This document shows, piece by piece, positions 41,303-50,507 of a DNA stretch of 64,000 bases (positions are counted from its first letter, which is position 1; every line of letters begins with the position of its first letter). This DNA comes from Woeseiaceae bacterium (GTDB lineage: Bacteria > Pseudomonadota > Gammaproteobacteria > Steroidobacterales > Woeseiaceae): contig JAJFKT010000004.1 in the NCBI GenBank assembly GCA_021773075.1, forward strand, positions 186,001 through 250,000, given 5' to 3'. The position numbers and the translations under genes are program-made. The notes under the pieces are model-generated. The model had not been told where the DNA came from and did not search any database. It saw nothing but the letters and a program-made list of their open reading frames with translations.

Positions 41303-42417
41303 TCGGTCGCCTGGCCGATATCGATGATTATTTTTCCTCGGGCACGGCCCGTCTCGGAGTATTCAATCGCATCCGCGACCTCGCTCAACTCATAATGTCT
41401 GTCGATTACCGGTGTTAGTTGTCCCGACTCCATTAAGTCGGCAAGCGCTTGAACATCATCCTTTGTCAAATGCGCCAGGATCATCGTGAATTCCTGCTCA
41501 ACGAATGGCGATATTATTGCCGCCCCGACAGGCCTTGCGATCGGACCGAGCCAATTACCGCTGGCACCACCGACAATAACGAACTTGCCGTCCGGCGTTA
41601 ATACATCCCGGTTCGATAACAAGGGATGATTTCCGACCATGTCGACGATCAGATCGTATTGCTCGCCACTCTCAAGATAATTCTCATTCTTATAGTCGAT
41701 CACGTGATCGGCGCCGATCGCTTTGACCATATCGACATTCCGGGTGCTGCATACGCCCGTAACCTCAGCGCCCATGATTTTTGCAATCTGTACAGCAAAC
41801 GTCCCTACACCGCCGGATGCACCGTTGATCAGCACTTTTTGTCCCGATTGCAACTTGCCGTAGTCGCGCAATGCCTGCATTGCTGAGACTCCTGCGATGC
41901 CGACTGACGCTGCCTGCTCGAATGATATGTTAGCCGGCTTCTTCGCGATGCCACGATCTTCTGGCACGACAAGATACTCGGCAAAGGCACCTGGTCCGCC
42001 ACCGAAAACCTCATCGCCTGGCTGGTATTCGGTAACACTCATTCCGACACTTTCGACTACACCCGCGAAGTCCACGCCCATTCGCGAATCCAGTGGCGCC
42101 CCAATGCCAATTCCCATTGCCCGCATGACATAGGGCTCGCCACGCATGTAATGCCAGTCCAGTGGATTGACACCGGCAGCAATAACCCGCACCAAAACCT
42201 CATCGGCGGCGGGTACCGGCTTTTCAACGTCAGTGTAGGCCAGCACCTCGGGACCGCCGTAGCAGTTATAGACAAGTGCCTTCATCGATTCTGCGCCGGA
42301 TGAAACGGGAAGCACGGGCTTACAAGCGGAGGTATGGCTCAGAACAAAAGTCAGTACAATCAACAGAGCGACGAAGAAGAGTAAAAACCCTCCGCCTATT
42401 TTATAACGAAGCAGCAT
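41299..42417 (-). CDS. NADP-dependent quinone oxidoreductase-like protein (MDR family) with N-terminal membrane anchor
   Basis: A 372-residue protein with one N-terminal hydrophobic helix (FLLFFVALLIVLTFVLS) followed by a zinc-independent medium-chain dehydrogenase/reductase domain (MKALVYNCYGGPEVLAY, DFAGVVESVG, NGASGGVGTFAVQIAK). The nucleotide site GGVGTF is intact, and the zinc ligands of alcohol dehydrogenases are absent. Such enzymes reduce quinones or enones with NADPH. The helix places the domain at the membrane, on the cytoplasmic side if the helix is not cleaved. The YkgJ gene follows with a four-base overlap. Confidence 0.86.
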   Translation of the reverse strand: MLLRYKIGGGFLLFFVALLIVLTFVLSHTSACKPVLPVSSGAESMKALVYNCYGGPEVLAYTDVEKPVPAADEVLVRVIAAGVNPLDWHYMRGEPYVMRAMGIGIGAPLDSRMGVDFAGVVESVGMSVTEYQPGDEVFGGGPGAFAEYLVVPEDRGIAKKPANISFEQAASVGIAGVSAMQALRDYGKLQSGQKVLINGASGGVGTFAVQIAKIMGAEVTGVCSTRNVDMVKAIGADHVIDYKNENYLESGEQYDLIVDMVGNHPLLSNRDVLTPDGKFVIVGGASGNWLGPIARPVGAAIISPFVEQEFTMILAHLTKDDVQALADLMESGQLTPVIDRHYELSEVADAIEYSETGRARGKIIIDIGQATE

Positions 42418-42546
42418 CGATCAAATCCCGGGATGTGGATAATGTCGGACAGATTACACCTCTGGCACTCGCTAGTCTCGATCCGGGCGCCATGCGCCGA
42501 CTGCGTCTTAAATACACTTGATTGGAGCCAAAAAACTCCGTGCGAA

Positions 42547-43359
42547 TTAAGACTCGAGTTGATATTCAACAGGCTCATCGCTAACCGGGCAACGAAACGC
42601 TAATTTGGACGCCATCAGCTGCAGGTCGACAGCATCCTCCGCAGCGCCGCCGTACAAGCGGTCGCCAATGACTGGATGCCCCAGCGCCGCGAGGTGACGT
42701 CGTATTTGGTGTTTGCGGCCGGTCTCAATGCGCACATCAATAAGAGACCGGTCGCCGTCGAAATTGAGGAAGGAAAATTCGCTTACAGCGGTCTTCTCGT
42801 CGATAGGCTCGGCAACGTGCAACGGATTTGCATAAGCCGAAAAATCGCCTGCCACCAGTGCTCTGTAGCGTTTTTCTATCTCACGGTTCTTGAACAGATT
42901 TGAAAGTCGGGCCGCCATTTTTTTCGTGTGTGCAATCAGAATCAGTCCATTCGCGGCGCGATCCAATCGATGCACCGTAAATGCCGGGCGTTCGGGATTT
43001 AGATGCCGCTCCGCCCATCGAACAACCGTACAGTGGTCGCCCCACCTGGAACCTTGCGATCGCAAGCCGTAGGGCTTGTTCCACACCGTGTAATCGCCAA
43101 GATCCTCGACCAATGTCGGCTCGGAGGGAACCTCTGACTGAATATTGGCGTCGTAGTAAAGGTGGATCTTATCGCCAACACGCAATGTCCTTTTAACACG
43201 ACGGAGTCGTTGCGTTTTCCGTCCGCGCGTTACCCAAACAGCGCCTTGATTCATCGCAAGCTTGATACGCTGCTTCGACAGGCCAGTCGCATCGCTCAAT
43301 AGACTCACCGGGCTATCAACGGCCGATTCGAGCACAATGTGGGATTCGATCTGATCCAT
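42547..43359 (-). CDS. RluA-family RNA pseudouridine synthase
   Basis: A 270-residue enzyme. An S4 RNA-binding domain lies at about residues 15-70 (GLSKQRIKLAMNQGAVWVT). The catalytic domain has the motif HRLDRAANGL with the essential aspartate, followed by RYRALV and the C-terminal GRKHQIRRHL and GHPVIGDRLYGG. It isomerises uridines in rRNA or tRNA. I start at ATG 43359; a frame extending further upstream would overlap the divergent beta-lactamase-like gene and has no family similarity. The exact target base is not predictable here. Confidence 0.92.
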   Translation of the reverse strand: MDQIESHIVLESAVDSPVSLLSDATGLSKQRIKLAMNQGAVWVTRGRKTQRLRRVKRTLRVGDKIHLYYDANIQSEVPSEPTLVEDLGDYTVWNKPYGLRSQGSRWGDHCTVVRWAERHLNPERPAFTVHRLDRAANGLILIAHTKKMAARLSNLFKNREIEKRYRALVAGDFSAYANPLHVAEPIDEKTAVSEFSFLNFDGDRSLIDVRIETGRKHQIRRHLAALGHPVIGDRLYGGAAEDAVDLQLMASKLAFRCPVSDEPVEYQLES

Positions 43360-43381
43360 AGGTAGAGGATAGTAACTCGAA

Positions 43382-44458
43382 ATGAATATGAACTTGATGC
43401 TCGTCGCACTAGCGACAACCGGTGGCGTAAATATGCAGCCCATACTCGACCAGATTCGTGCGCAACAGGAAATCCCGGGCGTTAGCGCTGTCGTCACGCG
43501 TGAGAGCGAAGAGATTTTCGCCGGTGCCAGCGGCGTAGCCGATCTTGAAACCGGCCGCAGAATGACAGCCGATACCGTTCTATACGCTGGATCGCTAAGC
43601 AAGGTCCTTACCGCTGTATTGACATTACAGTTAGTAGAGAAAGACCTTCTGTCACTTGATGATGTCGTGCCAGGAATAGCGACCAAGTCATCTCAGTCAG
43701 GCGGTGATGTAAAAGTACAGCATTTGCTAACGCACACGTCCGGGCTCGAAAGAGAAGGGAATTTTAACTATTGGTTCAACGCCGATTTTCCCGACGGCGT
43801 TGCACTTGCCAAATACCTGGCAAATACGGACTTACGTACCGCACCGGGTAAGTCTGTTCACTACTCGAATATTGGCTACGCCGCACTTGGTCCCGTTATT
43901 GCGCGGGCCAGTGGGCAGACCTACAACGAGGCATTGATTGATGACGTGTTCATGCCACTCGGTATGACGTCGTCGGGCACTCGCGAGCCCAGCGCTGATC
44001 TTTCGGCTGGCTATACGCCAGTTAATCGCATTATTCCAAATGAGGCACAACCGTTCGCGGGTGTCGGACGGCGCGTCGGCGATCGGCGAGTCCGTGAATA
44101 TCACAATCCCAATGCGATGACGCCGGCGTTCGGCGCATTTACGACTGCGCGCGATCTTAGTCGGCTCACTCGTATGTTGCTGGGTTTCGCTGGCGATGAA
44201 GTGATATCGGCCGACATGCGGGAGCAGCTACTAACGGTTCGGGCCGGCGTACGGGGCCTCGGAATCAGAATCACCAAATACAATGGTCGCCCTGTTGCGC
44301 GGCATGGCGGCTGGTTTGCGGCACATCGCACACATCTACTCCTCGATCTCCGTTCCGGAATTACTGTCGTCGTGATGGCCAACAGTGATAGCGCTTCCCC
44401 CGAAGACATTGCAGAGGCGCTTCTTGACGAGGCGCTTAGCGGCAAGCCGAAAAGCTAG
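43382..44458 (+). CDS. Serine hydrolase of the class C beta-lactamase/esterase (PBP4*) family
   Basis: A 358-residue protein with the penicillin-binding-type motifs: SLSK at about residue 71, YSN at about residue 161 (VHYSNIGYA) and HGG near the C-terminus (RHGGWFA). It belongs to the large beta-lactamase-related family that includes esterases and D-amino-acid peptidases; true beta-lactamase action is not implied. The N-terminus has only a weak hydrophobic segment, so export is uncertain. The start ATG 43382 lies 22 bases from the divergent pseudouridine synthase start. Confidence 0.88.
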   Translation: MNMNLMLVALATTGGVNMQPILDQIRAQQEIPGVSAVVTRESEEIFAGASGVADLETGRRMTADTVLYAGSLSKVLTAVLTLQLVEKDLLSLDDVVPGIATKSSQSGGDVKVQHLLTHTSGLEREGNFNYWFNADFPDGVALAKYLANTDLRTAPGKSVHYSNIGYAALGPVIARASGQTYNEALIDDVFMPLGMTSSGTREPSADLSAGYTPVNRIIPNEAQPFAGVGRRVGDRRVREYHNPNAMTPAFGAFTTARDLSRLTRMLLGFAGDEVISADMREQLLTVRAGVRGLGIRITKYNGRPVARHGGWFAAHRTHLLLDLRSGITVVVMANSDSASPEDIAEALLDEALSGKPKS

Positions 44459-44603
44459 TCAGCTATTCGGAACTAGAGACTGACTAAGGCGATGTGGGGC
44501 GAGAATCGACTGTACTTGTTCGAATGGACAAATAACAAAATCCTTCTCGCCAATTCGCTTCTGGTCGGATTTTCCCTCATCGAGTATTCAAGTACCATGA
44601 CCG

Positions 44604-45011
44604 TTGCAAAAATGTTACTTTCGGACCACATTTTCACCGAGCACGCCATTGACCTTAGAAGTCGATCCTTCATTTCAACCTCCCGCCAGCGAGGTCGAGC
44701 TGTCGCCGCCAGATACGCTCGACATAGAAGCGATCCTCCTCAGATCTGATCTTCCGAAGAGCGTCAGGAACGCGACAGACGCACAAGTCTTTGAGCGCTT
44801 GATGGACTCCAGGGAAATTGCTCGCGTCACAGAGTCTCAAACAGAAGATTCCGACCAGTTGGAGAGGCTTCGCATCCGTCGCAAAGCCCTGATTGGATGC
44901 ATCGATTCGATGTTGGTCTGTGCACTGATCCGACTTCCGGGTGTTTCGTACACCATAGAAATTGATCCGAGAACCGAAGAAATTATCCATTGGGAATGGC
45001 AGCGCGCCTAG
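44604..45011 (+). CDS. Hypothetical protein
   Basis: An open frame of up to 135 residues with the codon pattern of a real gene over most of its length, ending in a compact domain-like segment (RKALIGCIDSMLVCALIRLPGV, EIDPRTEEIIHW). No ATG start is available; TTG at 44604 or, with a cleaner N-terminus, TTG at 44649 are possible, and neither has a good ribosome-binding site. I recognise no family. It converges with the alpha/beta hydrolase gene, 18 bases apart. Confidence 0.5.
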   Translation: MQKCYFRTTFSPSTPLTLEVDPSFQPPASEVELSPPDTLDIEAILLRSDLPKSVRNATDAQVFERLMDSREIARVTESQTEDSDQLERLRIRRKALIGCIDSMLVCALIRLPGVSYTIEIDPRTEEIIHWEWQRA

Positions 45012-45029
45012 CATCTGGGATTGAGGCAA

Positions 45030-45833
45030 TCAGTTGCCGACAAATGACGCCAGCTCCTGTGAAAGTGCATCCGCCTCCTCCACCAACAAGGCATGACCGC
45101 TGTTCTCGAACCAGACCAAGCGGCACTCCGGAATTCGGGGGTTCATATACTCAGACCATCCGGGTGGCGCTACCTGATCGTGCCGACCGTGGCAGATGAG
45201 AGTAGGCACATTGACGTCGGCCAGCTTGTCTCGAAGATCTTCGGTTAGCAGGGTATTGAAATACTTGTAGCCGACATAGGCCGGCATCTTGAGCCACATC
45301 GACAGGAACCAATCGATCGTTGCCTGCATGTCTGTTCGATGAAAGTTCACTCCAGCAAACGCAGCCATTGTCTCCGGCAGGGCCAGTCGCATGCCTTCCA
45401 ACGTCGCTTGTGCCATCTCGGTTTGCATTCCGAAAGACTCACTATCGGTTGCTAACAGACGCGGTGTTGCCGGCCCAATCATTGCCAGCTTCGATACACG
45501 GCCATCCTCATTGAAATCAACGACGTACTTTAGTCCAACACCGGCACCCATGGACCAGCCGACGAGCGTAATGTCGCGCAAATCAAGTGCAAGCAACAAG
45601 GCGCGGACGTCGCGGCACATCTCGTTATAGTCATAGTCCGAACACGGTTTGTCTGAGTCGCCGTGACCGCGTAAATCCACACAGATGCAGCGAAAGCGAT
45701 CATGCAATGCCGATACTTGGTAATTCCAGCTGTCCAGAGTCGCCGCAAGACCGGGAATGAAAAGTATCGGCTTACCTTTTCCGTCATCCCGATAATGCAT
45801 ACGGATCCCGGTGTCCAGATCTATGAATGGCAT
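45030..45833 (-). CDS. Alpha/beta-hydrolase fold enzyme
   Basis: A 267-residue hydrolase. The oxyanion segment LFIPGLAATLDSW, nucleophile elbow GWSMGAG (serine near residue 97), aspartate in HGRHDQVAPP and histidine in NSGHALLVEE form the catalytic triad. The pattern matches 3-oxoadipate enol-lactonase-like and related small-molecule hydrolases. Its start overlaps the end of the upstream esterase gene by 13 bases. It is the last gene of a long minus-strand run starting with the ECF sigma factor. Confidence 0.9.
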   Translation of the reverse strand: MPFIDLDTGIRMHYRDDGKGKPILFIPGLAATLDSWNYQVSALHDRFRCICVDLRGHGDSDKPCSDYDYNEMCRDVRALLLALDLRDITLVGWSMGAGVGLKYVVDFNEDGRVSKLAMIGPATPRLLATDSESFGMQTEMAQATLEGMRLALPETMAAFAGVNFHRTDMQATIDWFLSMWLKMPAYVGYKYFNTLLTEDLRDKLADVNVPTLICHGRHDQVAPPGWSEYMNPRIPECRLVWFENSGHALLVEEADALSQELASFVGN

Positions 45834-46795
45834 TCGAGTCGTCCTTTTAGCATCAGCACTATATCGTCGAGGGCGGTCGCCGCGGCGTCTACAGCCCCGG
45901 TCAGATTAACAAAGCCGTGAATCAGACTGTCAAAACAACAATAATCAACGTCGACACCAGCATCCCGAAGCTTCGATGCGTACGCAGCGCCCTCATCTCT
46001 CAAAGGATCAAATCCAGCGGTGACGACAATAGCCGGCGGCAATCCGGAATGGTGCTCAGCGAATAGCGGAGACGCTCTACAATCCAATATGTCCGACCCG
46101 TCCCGCAAGTAATTCGTGGTGGACCAAATCATGAGCGAGCGTGTCAGTCGATAGCCATCACCGAATGATTTGTGTGATGGGTAGGACATCGACAGGTCTG
46201 TAGCCGGGTATATCAGTAGCTGACAGAAAATATCAGCCTGGCCGGCGTCTCGCGCTGCCATTGCCGCAACCGCGGCCAGATTGGCACCCGCACTATCACC
46301 GGCGAGGACAATTCGTCCTGGATCGGCACCAAGGACCTCTGCCTTGCTGCGCGCCCAGTTGCTAGCCGCGATGGCATCGTGAACGGCCTGCGGAAATTTG
46401 TGCTCCGGTGCCAGGCTGTATTCGACGGACGCAACAATACTTGACGCGCCCGCACAGATTGTTCGACAAACACTGTCATGCGTTTCAATGCTGCCAAAAC
46501 TCCACCCGCCGCCGTGAAAGTACACAACGAGTGGTCGTGGCGAATCATGTTCACATTCGGGATAGTAGATTCTTACTGCGAGGTGCCGATCGCCACCACT
46601 AATACTTGTATTGTCGACCCGGGCGACCTGCACACCACCAGCCGCCAACAACGCGACGCCCTGCGCGTACACATCGCGAGCCGACGCCGGTTCCAGACTT
46701 TGCAGTTGCGGGGATCCCGAGTTATCAAGCTCACTAAGGAGTTCAACAAGCTGTGGGTCGAGTTCGCTACCGTCGCCTTCAACCCCGCGATTCAT
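45821..46795 (-). CDS. HSL-family (alpha/beta hydrolase fold-3) esterase
   Basis: A 324-residue carboxylesterase with the HGGGW oxyanion motif near residue 95, the nucleophile motif GDSAGAN near residue 165, the aspartate in GFDPLRDEG and the histidine in LIHGFVN. It hydrolyses short- or medium-chain esters in the cytoplasm. Its start overlaps the end of the alcohol dehydrogenase gene by four bases (ATGA), and its end overlaps the next hydrolase, so all three are coupled. An ester hydrolase followed by alcohol oxidation suits degradation of an imported ester. Confidence 0.92.
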   Translation of the reverse strand: MNRGVEGDGSELDPQLVELLSELDNSGSPQLQSLEPASARDVYAQGVALLAAGGVQVARVDNTSISGGDRHLAVRIYYPECEHDSPRPLVVYFHGGGWSFGSIETHDSVCRTICAGASSIVASVEYSLAPEHKFPQAVHDAIAASNWARSKAEVLGADPGRIVLAGDSAGANLAAVAAMAARDAGQADIFCQLLIYPATDLSMSYPSHKSFGDGYRLTRSLMIWSTTNYLRDGSDILDCRASPLFAEHHSGLPPAIVVTAGFDPLRDEGAAYASKLRDAGVDVDYCCFDSLIHGFVNLTGAVDAAATALDDIVLMLKGRLECHS

Positions 46796-47937
46796 GAATT
46801 CTCATCAAAAACAATAATCTGCCGGGTTGATTCACCGGCAGCGAGGCGATCGAAGGCGACGTTAATCTCCGACAAAGAAATTCTCTCGCCCATCAATTTG
46901 TCGACAGGTAGCAGACCTTGTTGGTAGAGGTCGATATACGCCGGAATGTCCCTCACCGGCACACAGCTTCCGAGGTAACTGCCGCGAAGCGTTCTCTCCT
47001 CGCCGACAATTTGTAAAGCCGGTAGTGACAGTCGTGCATCAGGATGCGGCAATCCTGCTGTAACCGTTTGACCGCCACGGCGGGTAATCGCCCAGGCCAA
47101 CTCGAGCGCTGTTGTCGAACCTGCCATTTCAAATGCGTAGTCCACGCCGCCGTCACTTATGCTTCGCACAATTGCGGCACAGTCCGGGGCATCCGCCCTG
47201 ACAATGTCGGTGGCACCCAACTCTTTACTCAACTCAAGCTTTTTGTCCTTCAGATCAACAGCTACGATTTGCCGCGCACCAGCGAGCCTGGCGCCCAGAA
47301 CCGAATTGAGACCGACTCCGCCGAGGCCGACCACAGCAACCGTCGAACCCGCCTTGACCTTTGCCGTATTCAATACGGCTCCGGCACCCGTAATAACGGC
47401 ACAACCAAACAGCGCAGCCTCCTCGAACGGCAGGTCAGAATTGATTTTAACCACCGAATTCTTGCTAACGACCGCATATTCTGCAAATGCCGATACGCCG
47501 AGGTGATGATTAACAGACGTACCATTACGGTGAAGGTGACGCGACCCGGAGAGAAGGCTGCCATCGTTGTTGGTGACCGCGGCTGGCTCGCAAAGCGCCG
47601 GTCGACCTTCTGCGCAGGGAACGCAATGTCCACAACTCGGAACGAATACAAGAACGACGTGATCGCCCGGCGAGAATTCGACAACGCCGGGGCCTGTTTC
47701 AACGATAACGCCTGCAGCTTCATGGCCCAGAACCATCGGCATCGGCCGCACTCGAGATCCGTTGATAACCGACAGGTCAGAATGGCAAAGCCCGGCGGCA
47801 CGTATCTTGACCAGCACCTCGTCGCGGCCAGGCGGTAACAGCTCGAAGGACTCGATCTTTAGTGGCTTGCTGGATGCGTAGGGCTGCGCTGCCCCCACAC
47901 TCTCCAGAACGGCCGCCTTGATAGTTCTCACAATCAT
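46792..47937 (-). CDS. Zinc-dependent alcohol dehydrogenase (class III-like)
   Basis: A 381-residue medium-chain dehydrogenase. Catalytic zinc ligands are in GLCHSD, GHEAAG and LFGCAVITG. The structural-zinc cysteines are in CGHCVPCAEGRPALC. The dinucleotide site is GLGGVGLNS. It oxidises alcohols or aldehydes with NAD. I choose ATG 47937 over TTG 47943. It begins about 20 bases after the TonB receptor stop, with no terminator seen, so it is probably part of the receptor operon. Confidence 0.92.
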   Translation of the reverse strand: MIVRTIKAAVLESVGAAQPYASSKPLKIESFELLPPGRDEVLVKIRAAGLCHSDLSVINGSRVRPMPMVLGHEAAGVIVETGPGVVEFSPGDHVVLVFVPSCGHCVPCAEGRPALCEPAAVTNNDGSLLSGSRHLHRNGTSVNHHLGVSAFAEYAVVSKNSVVKINSDLPFEEAALFGCAVITGAGAVLNTAKVKAGSTVAVVGLGGVGLNSVLGARLAGARQIVAVDLKDKKLELSKELGATDIVRADAPDCAAIVRSISDGGVDYAFEMAGSTTALELAWAITRRGGQTVTAGLPHPDARLSLPALQIVGEERTLRGSYLGSCVPVRDIPAYIDLYQQGLLPVDKLMGERISLSEINVAFDRLAAGESTRQIIVFDENS

Positions 47938-47957
47938 CCCCAACGTCAGAGACTAAT

Positions 47958-50462
47958 CTAGAAGTTAAACTTTAGCTGTACGCCGTACGTTCTTGGTGCC
48001 GCCAGGAAGCCTTCGGGCTTGCCTGTTTCAACACCTGACTCCAGTATGTTGAGAAAGTAGTCCTCGTCGAAAGCGTTTCTTACGAATGCTGCAACTGTCC
48101 AGGAACCATCATTTTTCGAATAGCTGACACGCGCGTTAAGCAAACTGAATGCGTCCTGTGCCGAAAGTTGGCGGTTGAAGGTCGTGAAGAAACTTTCATC
48201 CTGATACTGATAGTCCACTCGAAAACTCAAGTCACCCTCTACGCCAACTGGAACGGTGTAATCGGTACCAACGTTCACCGTAAAATCCGGCGATCTCGGC
48301 AGATTATTGCCGTCAAGGTCAATTGTACCTAGTTGCGGATTGCTGGGGTCCTCGGTCAGGAATTCGTCGAACTCTGCACTTAGAAACGATAGGCCGGTGT
48401 TGAAACGCCAGCGATCCGTCACTTGTGCGAGTAGCTCGATCTCTGCCCCAAAAATTGTCGCATCAGCTGCGTTCGTAATTACGCCAGCGTTGTTTTCGAG
48501 TTTTGAGACCTGAAGATCAGTGTAGTCGTAGAAAAATGTCGATCCATTGAGTATGACCGATCCATCTGCGAGTGTGGACTTGAAACCCGTCTCATAAGCC
48601 CAGACGAATTCTGGTTTGAAATCGGGTTGAATCCCATTGAATGTGAAGCCGCCGCTCTTAAAACCGCGTGTCGCCGTCGCGTACCACATTACCGCATCAC
48701 TAATTTCGTACTCAATGCCGAACTTGGGCGTGAACTCGTCCGAGTCAGTACTCAATGGAGCTGGTGGGAACGGGGGGAACAGCCCGATAAACTCCGACAG
48801 CTGTACTGCTTCTTTTTCCTCCGAGTTGTATCTCAAACCGGCAGTAAGTGAGAGACGGTCAGACACGCTGTAGCTTGCCTGCCCGAATACCGCGTACGCA
48901 TCAGTCGATATCGTAGCTTGATGCAGAATATCGAATCCGAAACCGGGGATGGGAATGAAAATCTCAGTGTCGCCATCGTCATTGAAATAGAACGCGCCGA
49001 TGATCCAGTTCCAGCGTTCGGCAGCGTCAGATGCCAAACGAAACTCCTGCGAGAACTGCTGAGTATCATCATGGTTTTCGAAATTCTGAAACAAGATATC
49101 GACGCCATCACCATCAAAGACCGCCTTAAATTCGGTGTCGCGATACGAAGTTACGGAAGTGAATGTAGAACCTCCGATATCCCAGTTGACAATAGCGGTA
49201 ATGCCGAACTGATCCTGCATCTCCGTTACTGGAGAATCCTGCGATACATTCCGTAGGCCTGGCGGGTCATTCGCGCCCAGCCCGCCTTCAAAAAGGTCTG
49301 AAAACTCGAGCTGCTTGAACGGCGCAGGACTGCTGTCATCTTGTGTAAAATCAGCGATCAGATCAATGGTCACATCATCGTTTGGCAGGAATCGAAGACG
49401 CAGTCGACCCATCAGAAGGTCTTCGTCAAATAGATCCTCACCCGTGAATAAATTGGGCGTGAATCCGTCGCGATCACTTTTCACAATGGCCGCTCGTGCC
49501 AGGACCTTGCCCTCTGACAGTGGACCGCTAACGACGGCACCCAGTCGAACGTAGTCGAAATCACCGAATTCAGCCGACACGTTGCCTTCAAATTCTTCGG
49601 TCGGGGCCTTTGACACAATGTTGACAATGCCGCCGGTCGCGTTGCGCCCGTAAAGCGTACCTTGTGGGCCGCGCAACACTTCGACACGCTCGACATCGTA
49701 CAGATCGAAATTCGCTGCGGACGTGCGTGCAATATAGGCACCGTCTGCGTGTACCGCTACGCCGGGATCACCGCCGATAGTCAGATTTTCAGCGCCGATA
49801 CCGCGAATGTAAATTTTACCAACGATCTCCTTGTTTACGATCATCCCCGGCGTCTGAATACCGATGTCATTGATATTCTGGATGTTCGATCTCTCGAGTT
49901 GCTCGGAAGTGAACGCGGCGATCGATAAAGGCACTGACTGCAGGCTTTCCTGGCGCTTTTGTGCGGTTACGATAATCTCTTCGAGTCTCGCTTCCGAGGC
50001 GTCGGCGTTTTCACCTGTTGTTACTTCCTGTGCATTGGCGCCACCTGTAAATACGCCTGCAAGCACGGCCAGCAGTCCTGCTTTCTTCTTTACGTCCATG
50101 GTTTCCCCCTCACTTGCCGACTGTTCATCGGTCAAGATACTCAGCACGACTTTATTGCTGAACTTGGGGGTTAACCCGGTACCCGAAAGGAGAATGTTAA
50201 TACCATCCTGCCGCGTATACATACCAATCAATGCGTTGGCGGACATACCACGAACCAGTTCGTCCGGAAACACTAGCGTTAGATCGGCCTGCTCAGCAAA
50301 CTCGATGAGCGCGGTATTAGCCGCTTGCCTAGGGATATTGAAGTCGAACTCACGTTCGATGGTCGCCTCTTGTGCCAATACCGATGAGCCAAAGCTCAGC
50401 AGTATCAGCGACAGGCAGAAAACCTGCACACCGTCAGCAACGCGATATTTACGCGCTCGCAT
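47958..50462 (-). CDS. TonB-dependent signal-transducing receptor with STN domain and an embedded second signal peptide
   Basis: An 834-residue receptor. The first signal peptide (to about residue 30) is followed by an STN signalling domain (about 38-110, FDFNIPRQAANTALIEFAEQ). At residues 122-144 a second, complete signal-peptide-like sequence appears (MDVKKKAGLLAVLAGVF, then NAQ). The TonB box LEEIIVTAQKR, the plug with VEVLRGPQGTLYGRNATGG and the barrel ending in KFNF follow. Methionine 122 (position 50099) has its own GAGGGGG ribosome-binding site. The frame is unbroken from 50462. Either the STN module was fused to an intact receptor gene or the gene is translated from both starts. The sigma factor and FecR genes directly upstream fit cell-surface signalling. 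Substrate unknown. Confidence 0.93.
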   Translation of the reverse strand: MRARKYRVADGVQVFCLSLILLSFGSSVLAQEATIEREFDFNIPRQAANTALIEFAEQADLTLVFPDELVRGMSANALIGMYTRQDGINILLSGTGLTPKFSNKVVLSILTDEQSASEGETMDVKKKAGLLAVLAGVFTGGANAQEVTTGENADASEARLEEIIVTAQKRQESLQSVPLSIAAFTSEQLERSNIQNINDIGIQTPGMIVNKEIVGKIYIRGIGAENLTIGGDPGVAVHADGAYIARTSAANFDLYDVERVEVLRGPQGTLYGRNATGGIVNIVSKAPTEEFEGNVSAEFGDFDYVRLGAVVSGPLSEGKVLARAAIVKSDRDGFTPNLFTGEDLFDEDLLMGRLRLRFLPNDDVTIDLIADFTQDDSSPAPFKQLEFSDLFEGGLGANDPPGLRNVSQDSPVTEMQDQFGITAIVNWDIGGSTFTSVTSYRDTEFKAVFDGDGVDILFQNFENHDDTQQFSQEFRLASDAAERWNWIIGAFYFNDDGDTEIFIPIPGFGFDILHQATISTDAYAVFGQASYSVSDRLSLTAGLRYNSEEKEAVQLSEFIGLFPPFPPAPLSTDSDEFTPKFGIEYEISDAVMWYATATRGFKSGGFTFNGIQPDFKPEFVWAYETGFKSTLADGSVILNGSTFFYDYTDLQVSKLENNAGVITNAADATIFGAEIELLAQVTDRWRFNTGLSFLSAEFDEFLTEDPSNPQLGTIDLDGNNLPRSPDFTVNVGTDYTVPVGVEGDLSFRVDYQYQDESFFTTFNRQLSAQDAFSLLNARVSYSKNDGSWTVAAFVRNAFDEDYFLNILESGVETGKPEGFLAAPRTYGVQLKFNF

Positions 50463-50507
50463 TGATGACGATCCAGATTGGTTTTTCCATGAACGGCCGT
50501 TACAAAT

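Noticed and set aside
43360..43686. N-terminal extension of the pseudouridine synthase frame
   Set aside because: The extension lies over the divergent beta-lactamase-like gene, has low-complexity composition and no similarity to the family; ATG 43359 gives the normal length.
47044..47838. A 264-codon open frame antisense to the zinc alcohol dehydrogenase
   Set aside because: Shadow frame without family features; the dehydrogenase frame contains all zinc and nucleotide motifs here.
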